From Patiriisocius sp047730165 (GTDB lineage Bacteria > Bacteroidota > Bacteroidia > Flavobacteriales > Flavobacteriaceae): a stretch of 64,000 bases of DNA. Below, piece after piece: positions 1 through 8,641 of this stretch. The stretch is from positions 558,001 to 622,000 of the forward strand of contig NZ_CP159834.1 in NCBI RefSeq assembly GCF_047730165.1, written 5' to 3'. Both the position numbers and the translations under genes were made by a program. The stretch's first letter is position 1. Each line of letters begins with the position of its first letter. Below the pieces are notes generated by a model. That model saw only the letters and a list, made by a program, of their open reading frames with translations, had not been told where the DNA came from and did no database searches.

Positions 1-755
1 ATGGCTACCTCAGCTCCAACATACAAAAAGATTCCTGCCACACCCATTAGCGCTAACTTATTGCTAAACAATTTTGCATACCCTCCTTCTGGACTTTTCT
101 CTAAAATTTTTGGAAGCTTAATAAATATAAATAAGAGCGCTAGCACTCCTATACACAATGCTAACATTAAAAATGGCGACGACACAGCCGCCGCCTCAGC
201 ATTATAATATTCTTGTTGCGCATTCTCTGACAACCCCGCAATTGCATCTGAAGACATAATGGTATCGCTTAACAAAAAGGAGGCTCCAATAATTGGCGCA
301 ATCGTCGTTCCTAAAGAGTTAAATGCTTGGGACAAGTTTAACCTACTCGAAGCTCCATCTTCTGCCCCTAAAACGGCGACGTATGGATTTGCAGCTACTT
401 GTAAAATAGTAATCCCTGCCGCCAAGGTAAAATATCCTAAAATGAAGATACCAAACATACGTTCTGATGCGGCTGGAGAAAATAAAACACACCCTAACGC
501 CATCACGGCGAGCCCAAGGACAATACCTTTTTGATAGCCTATCTTAGATAGTAACCACCCCGCTGGAACTGAGAACACAAAATAAGCCCCGAAAAAGGCT
601 AACTGTACTAATACAGCCTGGAAATTAGAAAGCTCGAAAACATCTTTTAATCTGGGGATAAGGCTATCTACGAGTACCGTTATAAAACCCCATAAGAAGA
701 AGAGCACCGTGACAATGATGAATGCCGAGGTATCGTTTTTTTTAGTTTGTTCCAT
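1..755 (-). CDS. FucP-family sugar MFS transporter (C-terminus cut by window edge)
   Basis: An open frame runs on the minus strand from an ATG at 753-755 off the left edge, giving 251 codons of a multi-spanning membrane protein. The start shows the family-typical FLWGF motif in the first membrane segment followed by LVDSLIPRLK, then LLSKIGYQKG in the first cytoplasmic loop, ANPYVAVLG in a mid segment, and the visible end reads YVGAEVAI. This pattern belongs to the L-fucose/glucose/galactose:H+ symporter branch of the major facilitator superfamily. It would sit in the inner membrane and import a monosaccharide. The next genes on the same strand encode a glycosylasparaginase and a GH92 mannosidase, so mannose, fucose or GlcNAc released from N-glycans are plausible substrates; that is inference. 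Roughly 40% of the usual length of about 420 residues is missing because of the window edge, not because of a break. Confidence 0.88.
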   Translation of the reverse strand, partial: MEQTKKNDTSAFIIVTVLFFLWGFITVLVDSLIPRLKDVFELSNFQAVLVQLAFFGAYFVFSVPAGWLLSKIGYQKGIVLGLAVMALGCVLFSPAASERMFGIFILGYFTLAAGITILQVAANPYVAVLGAEDGASSRLNLSQAFNSLGTTIAPIIGASFLLSDTIMSSDAIAGLSENAQQEYYNAEAAAVSSPFLMLALCIGVLALLFIFIKLPKILEKSPEGGYAKLFSNKLALMGVAGIFLYVGAEVA

Positions 756-828
756 TTATATTAAGTAATTAAATTTGAATGTATATTTATTTGTTAAGCT
801 TATGATAGCAAGACGCACATACGCTGTG

Positions 829-1827
829 TTATAATGAATTGTAAGATTCTGGAACCTCTGTCGTATTCTTTCCATCTCGATATACCGTAGCCACAAATCC
901 ATCGTGAATAGAATAGGCACCCGTCTCCCCTTTTTTATTCATAGCAATATATGCTACTTGAAAATCTTTATAATTTTTAGATTTGTTTACAATACGCATC
1001 ACAGCTTCTTTACAAGCTTCTTGAGGCGATTTTCCTTGGCGCATTAACTCAACCACTAGATAACTCCCTACCGTCTTTAAAACTTCTTCCCCCAGTCCTG
1101 TTGCTGTACAAGCACCTATTTCGTTATCAACAAAAAGACCCGCTCCTATGATTGCAGAATCTCCTACCCGTCCGGCCATTTTAAAAGCCAAACCACTCGT
1201 GGTACACCCGCCAGATATCACTCCGTTTTTATCCATCGCTAGCATCCCGATGGTATCGTGATTTTCTATATTTATGATAGGTTTATATTCTGCCGTTTTC
1301 TTCCAAGCTTCCCAGCCTCTTTTAGAAGCTTCTGTCAATAGGTTTTCTCTTTTAAACCCCTGAGAAACCGCAAACTGTTCTGCCCCTACTCCAGCAAGGA
1401 TAACGTGCGGAGTATCTTCCATCACCATTTTTGCTACCGCAATTGGGTGCATTATGTTTTCCATACAGAGTACGGCTCCATAATCTCCATGCTCGTTCAT
1501 CACACAGGCATCTAAGGTTACGCGGCCGTCTCGATCTGGCAATCCACCTACTCCAACAGATTGCCCGTCAGCATTTGCTTCTTCCACAGCACAACCATCT
1601 ATTACGGCTTGCAATGCACTCTTACCTTCTTTTAATGATTGCCAAGCGGAAGCTGTAGCCTCTTTAACATCCCAAGTGGCAATGACTACAGGATATTTTC
1701 TATCGCTAGGATCTTCAGCAGCTATCACTGTTTTCTTTTCTGAATCTGTGCACGCAATTAAACTAGCGCCTATGGTTGCAGCTACACTCCCTAAAGCCGC
1801 ATTCTGAATAAACTTTCTTCTTTTCAT
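829..1827 (-). CDS. Glycosylasparaginase (N4-(beta-N-acetylglucosaminyl)-L-asparaginase), exported lipoprotein
   Basis: The 332-residue product is an N-terminal-nucleophile hydrolase. Known family members cleave the GlcNAc-Asn bond left when N-glycoproteins are broken down, releasing aspartate and the sugar amine. The N-terminus MKRRKF followed by a hydrophobic stretch ending ASLIAC (Cys26) looks like a twin-arginine signal with a lipobox, so the enzyme is probably a Tat-exported lipoprotein in the periplasm or outer membrane. The autocleavage site is visible as NHDTIGML with nucleophile Thr192. TW at 51-52, the GGCTTSG stretch after residue 205 and GRVGDSAIIGAG at 219-230 are further conserved elements. 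Length and motifs are complete. It lies 17 bp downstream of the GH92 gene on the same strand, consistent with one N-glycan degradation operon. A generic isoaspartyl peptidase is less likely because the HDTIGM signature is that of aspartylglucosaminidase. Confidence 0.9.
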   Translation of the reverse strand: MKRRKFIQNAALGSVAATIGASLIACTDSEKKTVIAAEDPSDRKYPVVIATWDVKEATASAWQSLKEGKSALQAVIDGCAVEEANADGQSVGVGGLPDRDGRVTLDACVMNEHGDYGAVLCMENIMHPIAVAKMVMEDTPHVILAGVGAEQFAVSQGFKRENLLTEASKRGWEAWKKTAEYKPIINIENHDTIGMLAMDKNGVISGGCTTSGLAFKMAGRVGDSAIIGAGLFVDNEIGACTATGLGEEVLKTVGSYLVVELMRQGKSPQEACKEAVMRIVNKSKNYKDFQVAYIAMNKKGETGAYSIHDGFVATVYRDGKNTTEVPESYNSL

Positions 1828-1844
1828 CGTTATTGATTATTTCA

Positions 1845-4775
1845 TTACTTCACTGAAATCTCATCTATAAAAATCCACGCTTTCCCATCGTGAGGATGTC
1901 CTAAATGCCAATCTGGCACTGGCCCTAAGTTTGTAGCGACAAGTTTTATATATCTCACAGCGCTTGCCGGTTGTTTGAATGTAATCGTTTTAACTAAAGC
2001 TTCTTCATCTCTTTTCGTGGCGTCTATTTTTTGCACTCCCAAGGACGTATACTTTTTACCATCCTCAGAAATCCAAACCTCCACGTCTGTTGGATAAAAA
2101 ATCCAGCTGCGTTGATCTTGTAGAAAATTAGTCTCAATACTTTTTACAGGTTTTGCACTTCCAAGGTCCAGTACCACATCTACATTACTATTGCTGTAAC
2201 CCTGCCAAGCTCCTGTTCTAAAATCTTTTGCACCACGTATGCCATCTATGAGCGCATCATTACCGCCAGCATTGTATTCATTTGCAAATTTTGTATTGAG
2301 CTTCAGACTTAGGTTTGGGTCTATTTTATAAAATTTAGTTTCTAGCATTTTACTTTTTTGGTCACCTTTTGTAGCATAGGTTTTAATTGTTGCCGCTTCC
2401 CTCAGCATAAAGGGAGCCGTAAACTCTCTAAATAAATCGCTGTTTAATGCGTAGAATATTTTTGCGTCAGCTTCAGCAACCGCAAGTTTAATAGTCGTGG
2501 TGTTTTTAAATGCAACATCCCCTTCTGCTATAAATGGAGTGAGTAAAATTTGATGTGTGTCAATACTCGTTTTTGGTGCTGCGCCTTCTTGAGTTCCCCA
2601 AGCTGACGGTGTATCTGTCATCTCAAAATGGAGTGTACCGCCATTTGCAATAGCCTCGTGACTGAGGTATGATTTGTTCCATGATGTGCCATTAAGGGTC
2701 ACCGTATTAATATATTTATTTACTTCAGAAATGTGCTGAGCCGTGATTATAAACTGCTTGCCATTTTCTAAATTAATGGTCGCCTTCTCAAACAAAGGAG
2801 TCCCTATTATATACTCATTGCTTCCTGGAGTCACAGGATAAAACCCGAGCGAGCTCAACACATACCAAGCACTCATCTGCCCACAGTCTTCGTTCCCCGA
2901 AATTCCATCTGGTTCGTTTGTGTACAACTCTGTCAAAATTTCACGCACTAGCGCCTGTGTCTTAGCCGGTTTGTTCACAAAGTTGTAAAGATACGCCATA
3001 TGATGGCTTGGTTCATTTCCGTGGGCATATTGCCCTATTAATCCTGTAATATCCACCTGTTCTCTTCCTGAAGTCTCGGCCTTGGCAGTAAATAAATTAT
3101 CTAGATGAGTTTCTAAAGCTGACTTCCCGCCCATCATATTCATCAAACCAGAAATATCTTGAGGCGCGTACAAACTGTATTGCCATGCGTTGGCTTCTGT
3201 ATAATTAAAATTAACCTCATAGGGATCAAAAGGTCCAAACCAAGTGTTGTTAAAACGACCTTGCATAAAGCCAGTTGCTGGATTGTAAACATTTTTATAG
3301 TACTGACCTCTTTCAGAAAACAACTTGTAATCTTCTGTTTTACCCATCGCCTTTGCCATCTGCGCGATGGTCCAATCATCATAGGCATATTCTAAGGTTT
3401 TCGAAACGCTTTCACTCTCTTCTTCCATAGGGATAAAACCTTGATTTTTGTAGGCTTTGAGTCCTAACTTATCTTGCATGGCGCTGTACTTAATTGCCTT
3501 AAATGCAAGAGCTGCATCGTAGCCTCTAATGCCTTTTAGATATGCATCTACAATTACCGGAACACCGTGATAGCCAATCATACAGCCTGTATAATTTGCA
3601 GATAAATCCCAAATAGGGATGGTGCCCCCTTCTTGATATTTAGCGAGCATGGTGTTTACAAAGTCATTGGTTCGCTCTTGTTCAATGATCGTATATAAAG
3701 GGTGTGCTGCTCTATAGGTATCCCATAAAGAGAACACCGTGTAGTATTCAAAATCGTTAGTTTGATGAATCTCCATGTCCATACCACGATAACGTCCATC
3801 TACATCTTGATATAAATTTGGCGCAATCATGGTATGATACAGTGCGGAGTAAAAAACATGCTTGTTGCTCGCGGAAGGATCTTCCACCACAATTTTATTC
3901 AATTGATCTTCCCACGTTAGTCTTGCTTCCTTTTTTATTTGGTTGAATGTTTTATCACCTAATTCTGCTTCTCTATTTCTCTCAGCCCCCGCTAGATCTA
4001 CTGCGGAAATACCAACAGAAACATACACGGGTTCATTATTTGGATTCTCAAAACGCAATGCAATTTTTTGAGCACCGGGAGCTCCAGAAACTGGTGGCGA
4101 TTGCAGTATATCCCTAAAAGGGTGCGAGGTCTTTATATTAAAAAATAGTCGTTGATCTGTTGCCCAAGCCTCGCTAAAACGATAGCCTCGAATTTCATTA
4201 TTTGAAATGACCTCAATTTTTGCATCAAGCGTTTTATCACGGTGTAGTAAATCTATGATTGCTACTTGGTCTTCTGCAGTGGGAAATTTATATTCATGCA
4301 TCCCTGCTCTTTCAGTTACCGTGAGAGCCACATCAATACTGGTATCATCAAGATGTACTTTATAAAATCCGGGAGCGGCTTCTTCTGTATCGTGTGAGAA
4401 ACTTGAACGATAGCCTTCTTTACCATCTGCGCCATTATTGAAGGCGATTTTATTGGTTGGCATTATTAAGATATCACCATAATCACTTACACCGGTTCCG
4501 CTTAAATGAGTATGGCTAAAACCATAAATTATAGTATCACTGTAATGATAGCCGCTACATCCATCCCAGCCATCTAGCCTGGTATCTGGGCTTAATTGCA
4601 TCATCCCAAACGGCATTGTTGCCCCAGGATATGTATGCCCGTGACCACCAGTACCTATAAAAGTATTTACGTAGCGAGTGAGTGGTGTATTGGTTTGTGA
4701 AACTTGCTGCTTTTCTAATTCATTACAACTTATAAGAACAGCTATAGCGAAAAAGAAAAAAGTGAATTTTGTCAT
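1845..4775 (-). CDS. GH92 alpha-mannosidase lipoprotein with C-terminal chitobiase-like and discoidin-like domains
   Basis: The 976-residue protein carries a lipoprotein signal (hydrophobic stretch ending VLISCNE). It then has the N-terminal beta-sandwich of glycoside hydrolase family 92 with GTGGHGHTYPGATMPFGMM and GFSHTHLSGTG, and an (alpha/alpha)6 catalytic domain. Near residue 627 is SGNEDCGQMSAWYVLSSLGF, which holds the conserved acidic residues of the calcium-dependent family; EEESESVSKTLEYAYDDW contributes the general-acid region. From about 751 a chitobiase/hexosaminidase C-terminal-like module follows, and from about 831 an F5/8 type C (discoidin-like) sugar-binding module. GH92 enzymes remove alpha-linked mannose from N-glycans or yeast mannan. 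The extra binding modules and the neighbouring glycosylasparaginase and sugar transporter support use on high-mannose N-glycans at the cell surface. Linkage specificity cannot be read from sequence. Confidence 0.93.
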   Translation of the reverse strand: MTKFTFFFFAIAVLISCNELEKQQVSQTNTPLTRYVNTFIGTGGHGHTYPGATMPFGMMQLSPDTRLDGWDGCSGYHYSDTIIYGFSHTHLSGTGVSDYGDILIMPTNKIAFNNGADGKEGYRSSFSHDTEEAAPGFYKVHLDDTSIDVALTVTERAGMHEYKFPTAEDQVAIIDLLHRDKTLDAKIEVISNNEIRGYRFSEAWATDQRLFFNIKTSHPFRDILQSPPVSGAPGAQKIALRFENPNNEPVYVSVGISAVDLAGAERNREAELGDKTFNQIKKEARLTWEDQLNKIVVEDPSASNKHVFYSALYHTMIAPNLYQDVDGRYRGMDMEIHQTNDFEYYTVFSLWDTYRAAHPLYTIIEQERTNDFVNTMLAKYQEGGTIPIWDLSANYTGCMIGYHGVPVIVDAYLKGIRGYDAALAFKAIKYSAMQDKLGLKAYKNQGFIPMEEESESVSKTLEYAYDDWTIAQMAKAMGKTEDYKLFSERGQYYKNVYNPATGFMQGRFNNTWFGPFDPYEVNFNYTEANAWQYSLYAPQDISGLMNMMGGKSALETHLDNLFTAKAETSGREQVDITGLIGQYAHGNEPSHHMAYLYNFVNKPAKTQALVREILTELYTNEPDGISGNEDCGQMSAWYVLSSLGFYPVTPGSNEYIIGTPLFEKATINLENGKQFIITAQHISEVNKYINTVTLNGTSWNKSYLSHEAIANGGTLHFEMTDTPSAWGTQEGAAPKTSIDTHQILLTPFIAEGDVAFKNTTTIKLAVAEADAKIFYALNSDLFREFTAPFMLREAATIKTYATKGDQKSKMLETKFYKIDPNLSLKLNTKFANEYNAGGNDALIDGIRGAKDFRTGAWQGYSNSNVDVVLDLGSAKPVKSIETNFLQDQRSWIFYPTDVEVWISEDGKKYTSLGVQKIDATKRDEEALVKTITFKQPASAVRYIKLVATNLGPVPDWHLGHPHDGKAWIFIDEISVK

Positions 4776-4804
4776 AGGTTGGCTTTAATGGCGTGAAAAG
4801 ATAC

Positions 4805-4864
4805 AAAAAGACTACTAAAGGTTAAATAAGGCAATGCGCACCAATTTAACCCTCAGTAGTCTTT
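4805..4864 (-). terminator. Rho-independent-like terminator after cyanophycin synthetase
   Basis: Two arms of about 20 nt (4807-4827 and 4844-4864) pair, with ACTACT/AGTAGT and GGTTAAAT/ATTTAACC blocks, around a 16-nt loop. On the minus strand the hairpin is followed by a short T run. It separates the cyanophycin synthetase gene from the GH92 gene. Confidence 0.75.
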
Positions 4865-4890
4865 ATCTTATTTTAAATGTAATTAGAAAC

Positions 4891-7533
4891 TTATTCTGCA
4901 AACACTCTTTCCCCATTAGCTTCTTGTTCTTTAAACTTCTGAACTAACTCTAAAGCATCTGGTACTACGTCGCTACATAAAATAATCAACGATCCTTTTT
5001 TAGCTGTATTCACAGCATGTGTGATTGCCTCTTTTTCACTTGGTATTACGGTAGTCTTGATGTTTGGATTCGTCTTCTTAATACCGTCTTCAAGCATTTT
5101 AATGAGCTCTTCCTCAGTCTTACCACGGAGTCTTTTGTCTTGCCTGATTATAATCTCGTCAGCCATTTCCGCAGCAATACTACCTATCATATTATTATCT
5201 TCTTCTCGCCTATCGCCTATTCCTGCAATGATGCACACTTTGTGCGTTGCATCCAGTTTATCTGAGAACCCTTTTAAAGCTTTCATCCCTGCCGAGTTGT
5301 GCGCATAATCAAGCAATATGCTGAAATTTTGAAACTTGAAAAGATTTAATCTCCCTGGAGTTTGGGCCGCACTTGGTATAAAAGTTTCAAGTGCCATTTT
5401 CATATCTTCAATATGAAAACCGTGCACATATCCTACTATGACCGCCGCAAGTACGTTCTGGATCATAAATTCTGCCTTACCTCCGTAGGTAAGCGGAATT
5501 TGTTCTGCCTTCATGACACGCATTTTCCATGCGCCTTTACAGATGGTTACATATCCGTTTTCATAAACCGCCGTGATCCCTCCTTTGCGTTGCATTGCTT
5601 TTATATGGGTATTATTTTCATCCATTGAAAATAGTGCCACGTTACAATTTAAGTTACGTCGCATCTCATATACTAGCTCATCATCTGCATTTAGAATAGC
5701 AGTTCCGTCAGGTAATACTGTTTCTGGCACCACTCCTTTTACACGCGCTAATTGCTCAATTGTATGAATTCCTTTTAATCCTAAATGATCTGGGCTCACA
5801 TTTGTTACTACCGCTACATCACAGTTTTTAAAACCGAGTCCTGCTCGCAGTAAACCGCCACGAGCACATTCTAATACAGCAAAATTAACCGTAGGATCAC
5901 GGAGTACAAACTCTGCACTAGCAGGTCCTGTACAATCACCCGTCATTAATAATCTATTTTGAATATACACACCGTCACTCGTAGTATATCCTACTCTATA
6001 TCCTTTCATTTTTGCCATATGGGCAACTAATCTACTGGTCGTGGTCTTACCATTTGTTCCTGTAATGGCTGTGATCGGGATACGTCCTGTGTCTCCTTGC
6101 TTTGGGAATAGCTTATCTATTACTGGTGCAGCCACGTTGCGAGGTAGTCCTGTTGTAGGCGCTAAGTGCATTCTAAACCCAGGTCCAGCGTTTACTTCTA
6201 GCACGGCTCCACCTGTTTCAGACAATGGCTTTGAAATATCTGTGGTCATAATGTCTATACCACAAATATCTAAGTCAATTATCTTTGAAATACGCTCAGC
6301 CATAGAAACATTAGCAGGATGTACGATGTCTGTAATATCCTCAGCAGTACCTCCTGTGCTTAAATTTGCGGTGTCTTTTAAAATTAATTTTTCATCTTGT
6401 TTTAGTACAGCATCTAATGTATAGCCTGCGTCTTTGATAATTGTTTCGGTTAACTCATTAACTGTAATTTGCGTTAACACTTCTTCATGACCATATCCAC
6501 GTCTAGGATCTCTGTTAACCTCATCTATAAGCTCCTGAATAGTTGATTCTCCGTTACCAATAACGTGTGCTGGAGTGCGTATCGCTGCGGCAACTAATCG
6601 ATTATTGATGACCAACAACCTGTAATCGTCGCCCACAATAAATTTTTCTACAATGATCGCACCATTACGCGAACTTTCCTTTGCATGGTTATAGGCTACT
6701 AAAGCATCTTCATAATTTTGTATATCTACCGTAATACCTCGGCCGTGATTTCCATCAACAGGCTTTATTACTAGTGGGTACCCGACATAATCACACGCAG
6801 GTTTTAAACTACGTTCACGTCTAATAATATCTCCTCTAGGCACTGCTACTTCCGCTTGTTCTAGCAAAAATTTAGTATCCTCTTTATCGCAGGCTAACTC
6901 CACCCCGATACTTGACGTTTCAGAAGTGACAGTCGCCTGTATTCTTTTTTGATTTGCACCATAGCCTAGTTGGCATAAAGAATATTTATTCAAACGAAAC
7001 CAGGGGATTCCTCTACTTTCTGCCTCTTCCACAATACTTCCCGTACTTGGCCCTAAACGAGACTCTTCACGAAGTTCTCGCATCGTTTGTATCGCTGCAT
7101 CTAAATCATAATTCTCATCTGCGATTAATGCTTCGCAAATCGCTACAGCTGCTTTTGCTGCATAACGCCCTACACTTTCTTCCATGTAAGAAAACACTAC
7201 ATTATAAACACCACTTTCGCCATAATCTCGAGTTCTACCAAAACCTGTGTCCATTCCCGCTAAAGTCTGAATTTCTAAGGCTATATGTTCAATAATATGC
7301 CCCATCCAGGTGCCTTCTTCTACGCGCTCAAAAAAGCCGCCAGGAGTCCCTACACTGCATCGATGACTGTACATCGTAGGAAATAACTCTTTTAATCGAT
7401 CTGAAAAACCAGAGATTTTGTTTGAAGGAGACTCCTCCATTTCCTCTAGGTCTAAAACCATCACAATTAACTTGTGTCTTCTAACTGACCAGTAGTTAGG
7501 CCCTCGCATTGCATTAATTTCGCGTATTCTCAT
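4891..7533 (-). CDS. cphA: Cyanophycin synthetase
   Basis: The 880-residue protein has the three-part layout of CphA: an N-terminal domain (1 to about 160), an ATP-grasp domain (about 200-470, with VIKPVDGNHGRGITV at 255-269 and EVNAGPGFRMH near 446) and a Mur-ligase-like domain whose P-loop AITGTNGKTTTS lies at 489-500. Known CphA uses ATP to add Asp to the backbone and then Arg to each Asp side chain, building the nitrogen store multi-L-arginyl-poly-L-aspartate. The N-terminal domain contains HIIEH at 79-83, an HxxEH arrangement like the hydrolytic primer-making site reported for some CphA1 enzymes. Length is typical. The start MRIREINAMRGPNYWS matches the family. It is transcribed divergently from cyanophycinase across a 134-bp spacer. 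Confidence 0.96.
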   Translation of the reverse strand: MRIREINAMRGPNYWSVRRHKLIVMVLDLEEMEESPSNKISGFSDRLKELFPTMYSHRCSVGTPGGFFERVEEGTWMGHIIEHIALEIQTLAGMDTGFGRTRDYGESGVYNVVFSYMEESVGRYAAKAAVAICEALIADENYDLDAAIQTMRELREESRLGPSTGSIVEEAESRGIPWFRLNKYSLCQLGYGANQKRIQATVTSETSSIGVELACDKEDTKFLLEQAEVAVPRGDIIRRERSLKPACDYVGYPLVIKPVDGNHGRGITVDIQNYEDALVAYNHAKESSRNGAIIVEKFIVGDDYRLLVINNRLVAAAIRTPAHVIGNGESTIQELIDEVNRDPRRGYGHEEVLTQITVNELTETIIKDAGYTLDAVLKQDEKLILKDTANLSTGGTAEDITDIVHPANVSMAERISKIIDLDICGIDIMTTDISKPLSETGGAVLEVNAGPGFRMHLAPTTGLPRNVAAPVIDKLFPKQGDTGRIPITAITGTNGKTTTSRLVAHMAKMKGYRVGYTTSDGVYIQNRLLMTGDCTGPASAEFVLRDPTVNFAVLECARGGLLRAGLGFKNCDVAVVTNVSPDHLGLKGIHTIEQLARVKGVVPETVLPDGTAILNADDELVYEMRRNLNCNVALFSMDENNTHIKAMQRKGGITAVYENGYVTICKGAWKMRVMKAEQIPLTYGGKAEFMIQNVLAAVIVGYVHGFHIEDMKMALETFIPSAAQTPGRLNLFKFQNFSILLDYAHNSAGMKALKGFSDKLDATHKVCIIAGIGDRREEDNNMIGSIAAEMADEIIIRQDKRLRGKTEEELIKMLEDGIKKTNPNIKTTVIPSEKEAITHAVNTAKKGSLIILCSDVVPDALELVQKFKEQEANGERVFAE

Positions 7534-7636
7534 AATGGGTTGATTTCGATTAATATGTGTTTCAAAAAACTATAGACTGATCAAGATTTCCTCTTGAACA
7601 ATCGATAAATATATCACTTTCCTCTGTTAATTGGTG

Positions 7637-7644
7637 TACTTTTG
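7637..7644 (+). promoter_or_regulatory. Bacteroidota -7 promoter element for cyanophycinase
   Basis: TACTTTTG fits the TAnnTTTG consensus and lies 23 nt before the cphB start codon. No TTG at the ideal -33 position is visible. Confidence 0.55.
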
Positions 7645-7667
7645 CCTACATAAAATTTTTTAGAATA

Positions 7668-8525
7668 ATGAACGTAAAAGGAACCCTAATCCCCATAGGC
7701 GGCAACGAAGACAAAGGTGCAGAAACTAACGAAATGCAGACGCTAGAGTTTATAGACGAAGGCATTTTATTCAACATAGTAAAAGAGGCTGGAGGCATAG
7801 ACGCCGAAATTTTAATCATCCCAACTGCCTCTAGTATTCCAGAAGAAGTAGGAGAAAATTACATAGAAGCCTTTGGCAAACTCGGATGTACAAACCTTTT
7901 TGTGATGGATATTAGAGCTCGTAAAGATTCTGATAACGAAGATTATATAGAACGAATGAAAACCGCAGACTGCGTAATGTTTTCTGGCGGTGACCAATCA
8001 CAAATTACGAGTAAAATAGGAGGAACTGTTTTACACGAAATTATGCAAAAACGGTATCAAGAAGATGCATTTGTAATTGCTGGAACCAGCGCTGGCGCTA
8101 TGTGTATGAGCCACGAAATGATAACAGGTGGAAGTAGCCAAGAATCTTTCATAAAAGGTGCTGTATCTATGGGTAAAGGAATGAGCTTTATCCCAGAACT
8201 CATTATTGATTCACACTTTATACGTCGTGGACGTTTTGGACGAATCGCAGAAGCAGTAGCAAAATTCCCAAATCTGACAGGACTAGGATTAGCAGAAGAT
8301 ACGGGTGTCATCATTAAGAATGGAAATGACTGTACCGTAATAGGATCTGGTATGGTATTGGTTTTTGACGGTTCTCATCTGAGTCATAATACAGAAAAGC
8401 TTTTAGATCCAGGCACTCCAATGACCATTGCAAATCTTGCGGTACACGTACTTTCTAATAGTGATCATTTTGATATTAAAAAGGGTAAGGTATCTGTATT
8501 ACCTATAGACGCACCTTTTATTTAA
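7668..8525 (+). CDS. cphB: Cyanophycinase (peptidase S51 family)
   Basis: The 285-residue protein is a serine exopeptidase of the S51 family. The nucleophile elbow is GTSAGAM with Ser141, and the conserved FSGGDQ is at 105-110. Known cyanophycinases cut cyanophycin into beta-Asp-Arg dipeptides. No signal peptide is present, so it should act in the cytoplasm on granules. It starts 135 bp from the divergent synthetase and converges on an isoaspartyl peptidase gene that would finish the breakdown. A different S51 member (dipeptidase E) is less likely because of the length, the GGDQ signature and the gene neighbours. Confidence 0.95.
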   Translation: MNVKGTLIPIGGNEDKGAETNEMQTLEFIDEGILFNIVKEAGGIDAEILIIPTASSIPEEVGENYIEAFGKLGCTNLFVMDIRARKDSDNEDYIERMKTADCVMFSGGDQSQITSKIGGTVLHEIMQKRYQEDAFVIAGTSAGAMCMSHEMITGGSSQESFIKGAVSMGKGMSFIPELIIDSHFIRRGRFGRIAEAVAKFPNLTGLGLAEDTGVIIKNGNDCTVIGSGMVLVFDGSHLSHNTEKLLDPGTPMTIANLAVHVLSNSDHFDIKKGKVSVLPIDAPFI

Positions 8526-8584
8526 AGACACGAAGTTTCAAACTACTCAGATTTAAGTTCTTCTTAGAATTTAAATTTCTTGAG

Positions 8585-8631
8585 TGATTCATAAAAAAAG
8601 AGCGCCACTGGGCGCTCTTTTTTATGAATCA
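8585..8631. terminator. Bidirectional terminator between cphB and the isoaspartyl peptidase gene
   Basis: A near-perfect long inverted repeat (arms 8585-8606 and 8611-8631, tetraloop ACTG) has a GC core GAGCGCC/GGCGCTC flanked by A and T runs. It therefore works on both strands for the two convergent genes. Confidence 0.92.
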
Positions 8632-8641
8632 TCTCGAAAAC

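Noticed and set aside
6041..6424. 127-codon plus-strand frame inside cphA
   Set aside because: Antisense to the conserved P-loop region of cyanophycin synthetase.
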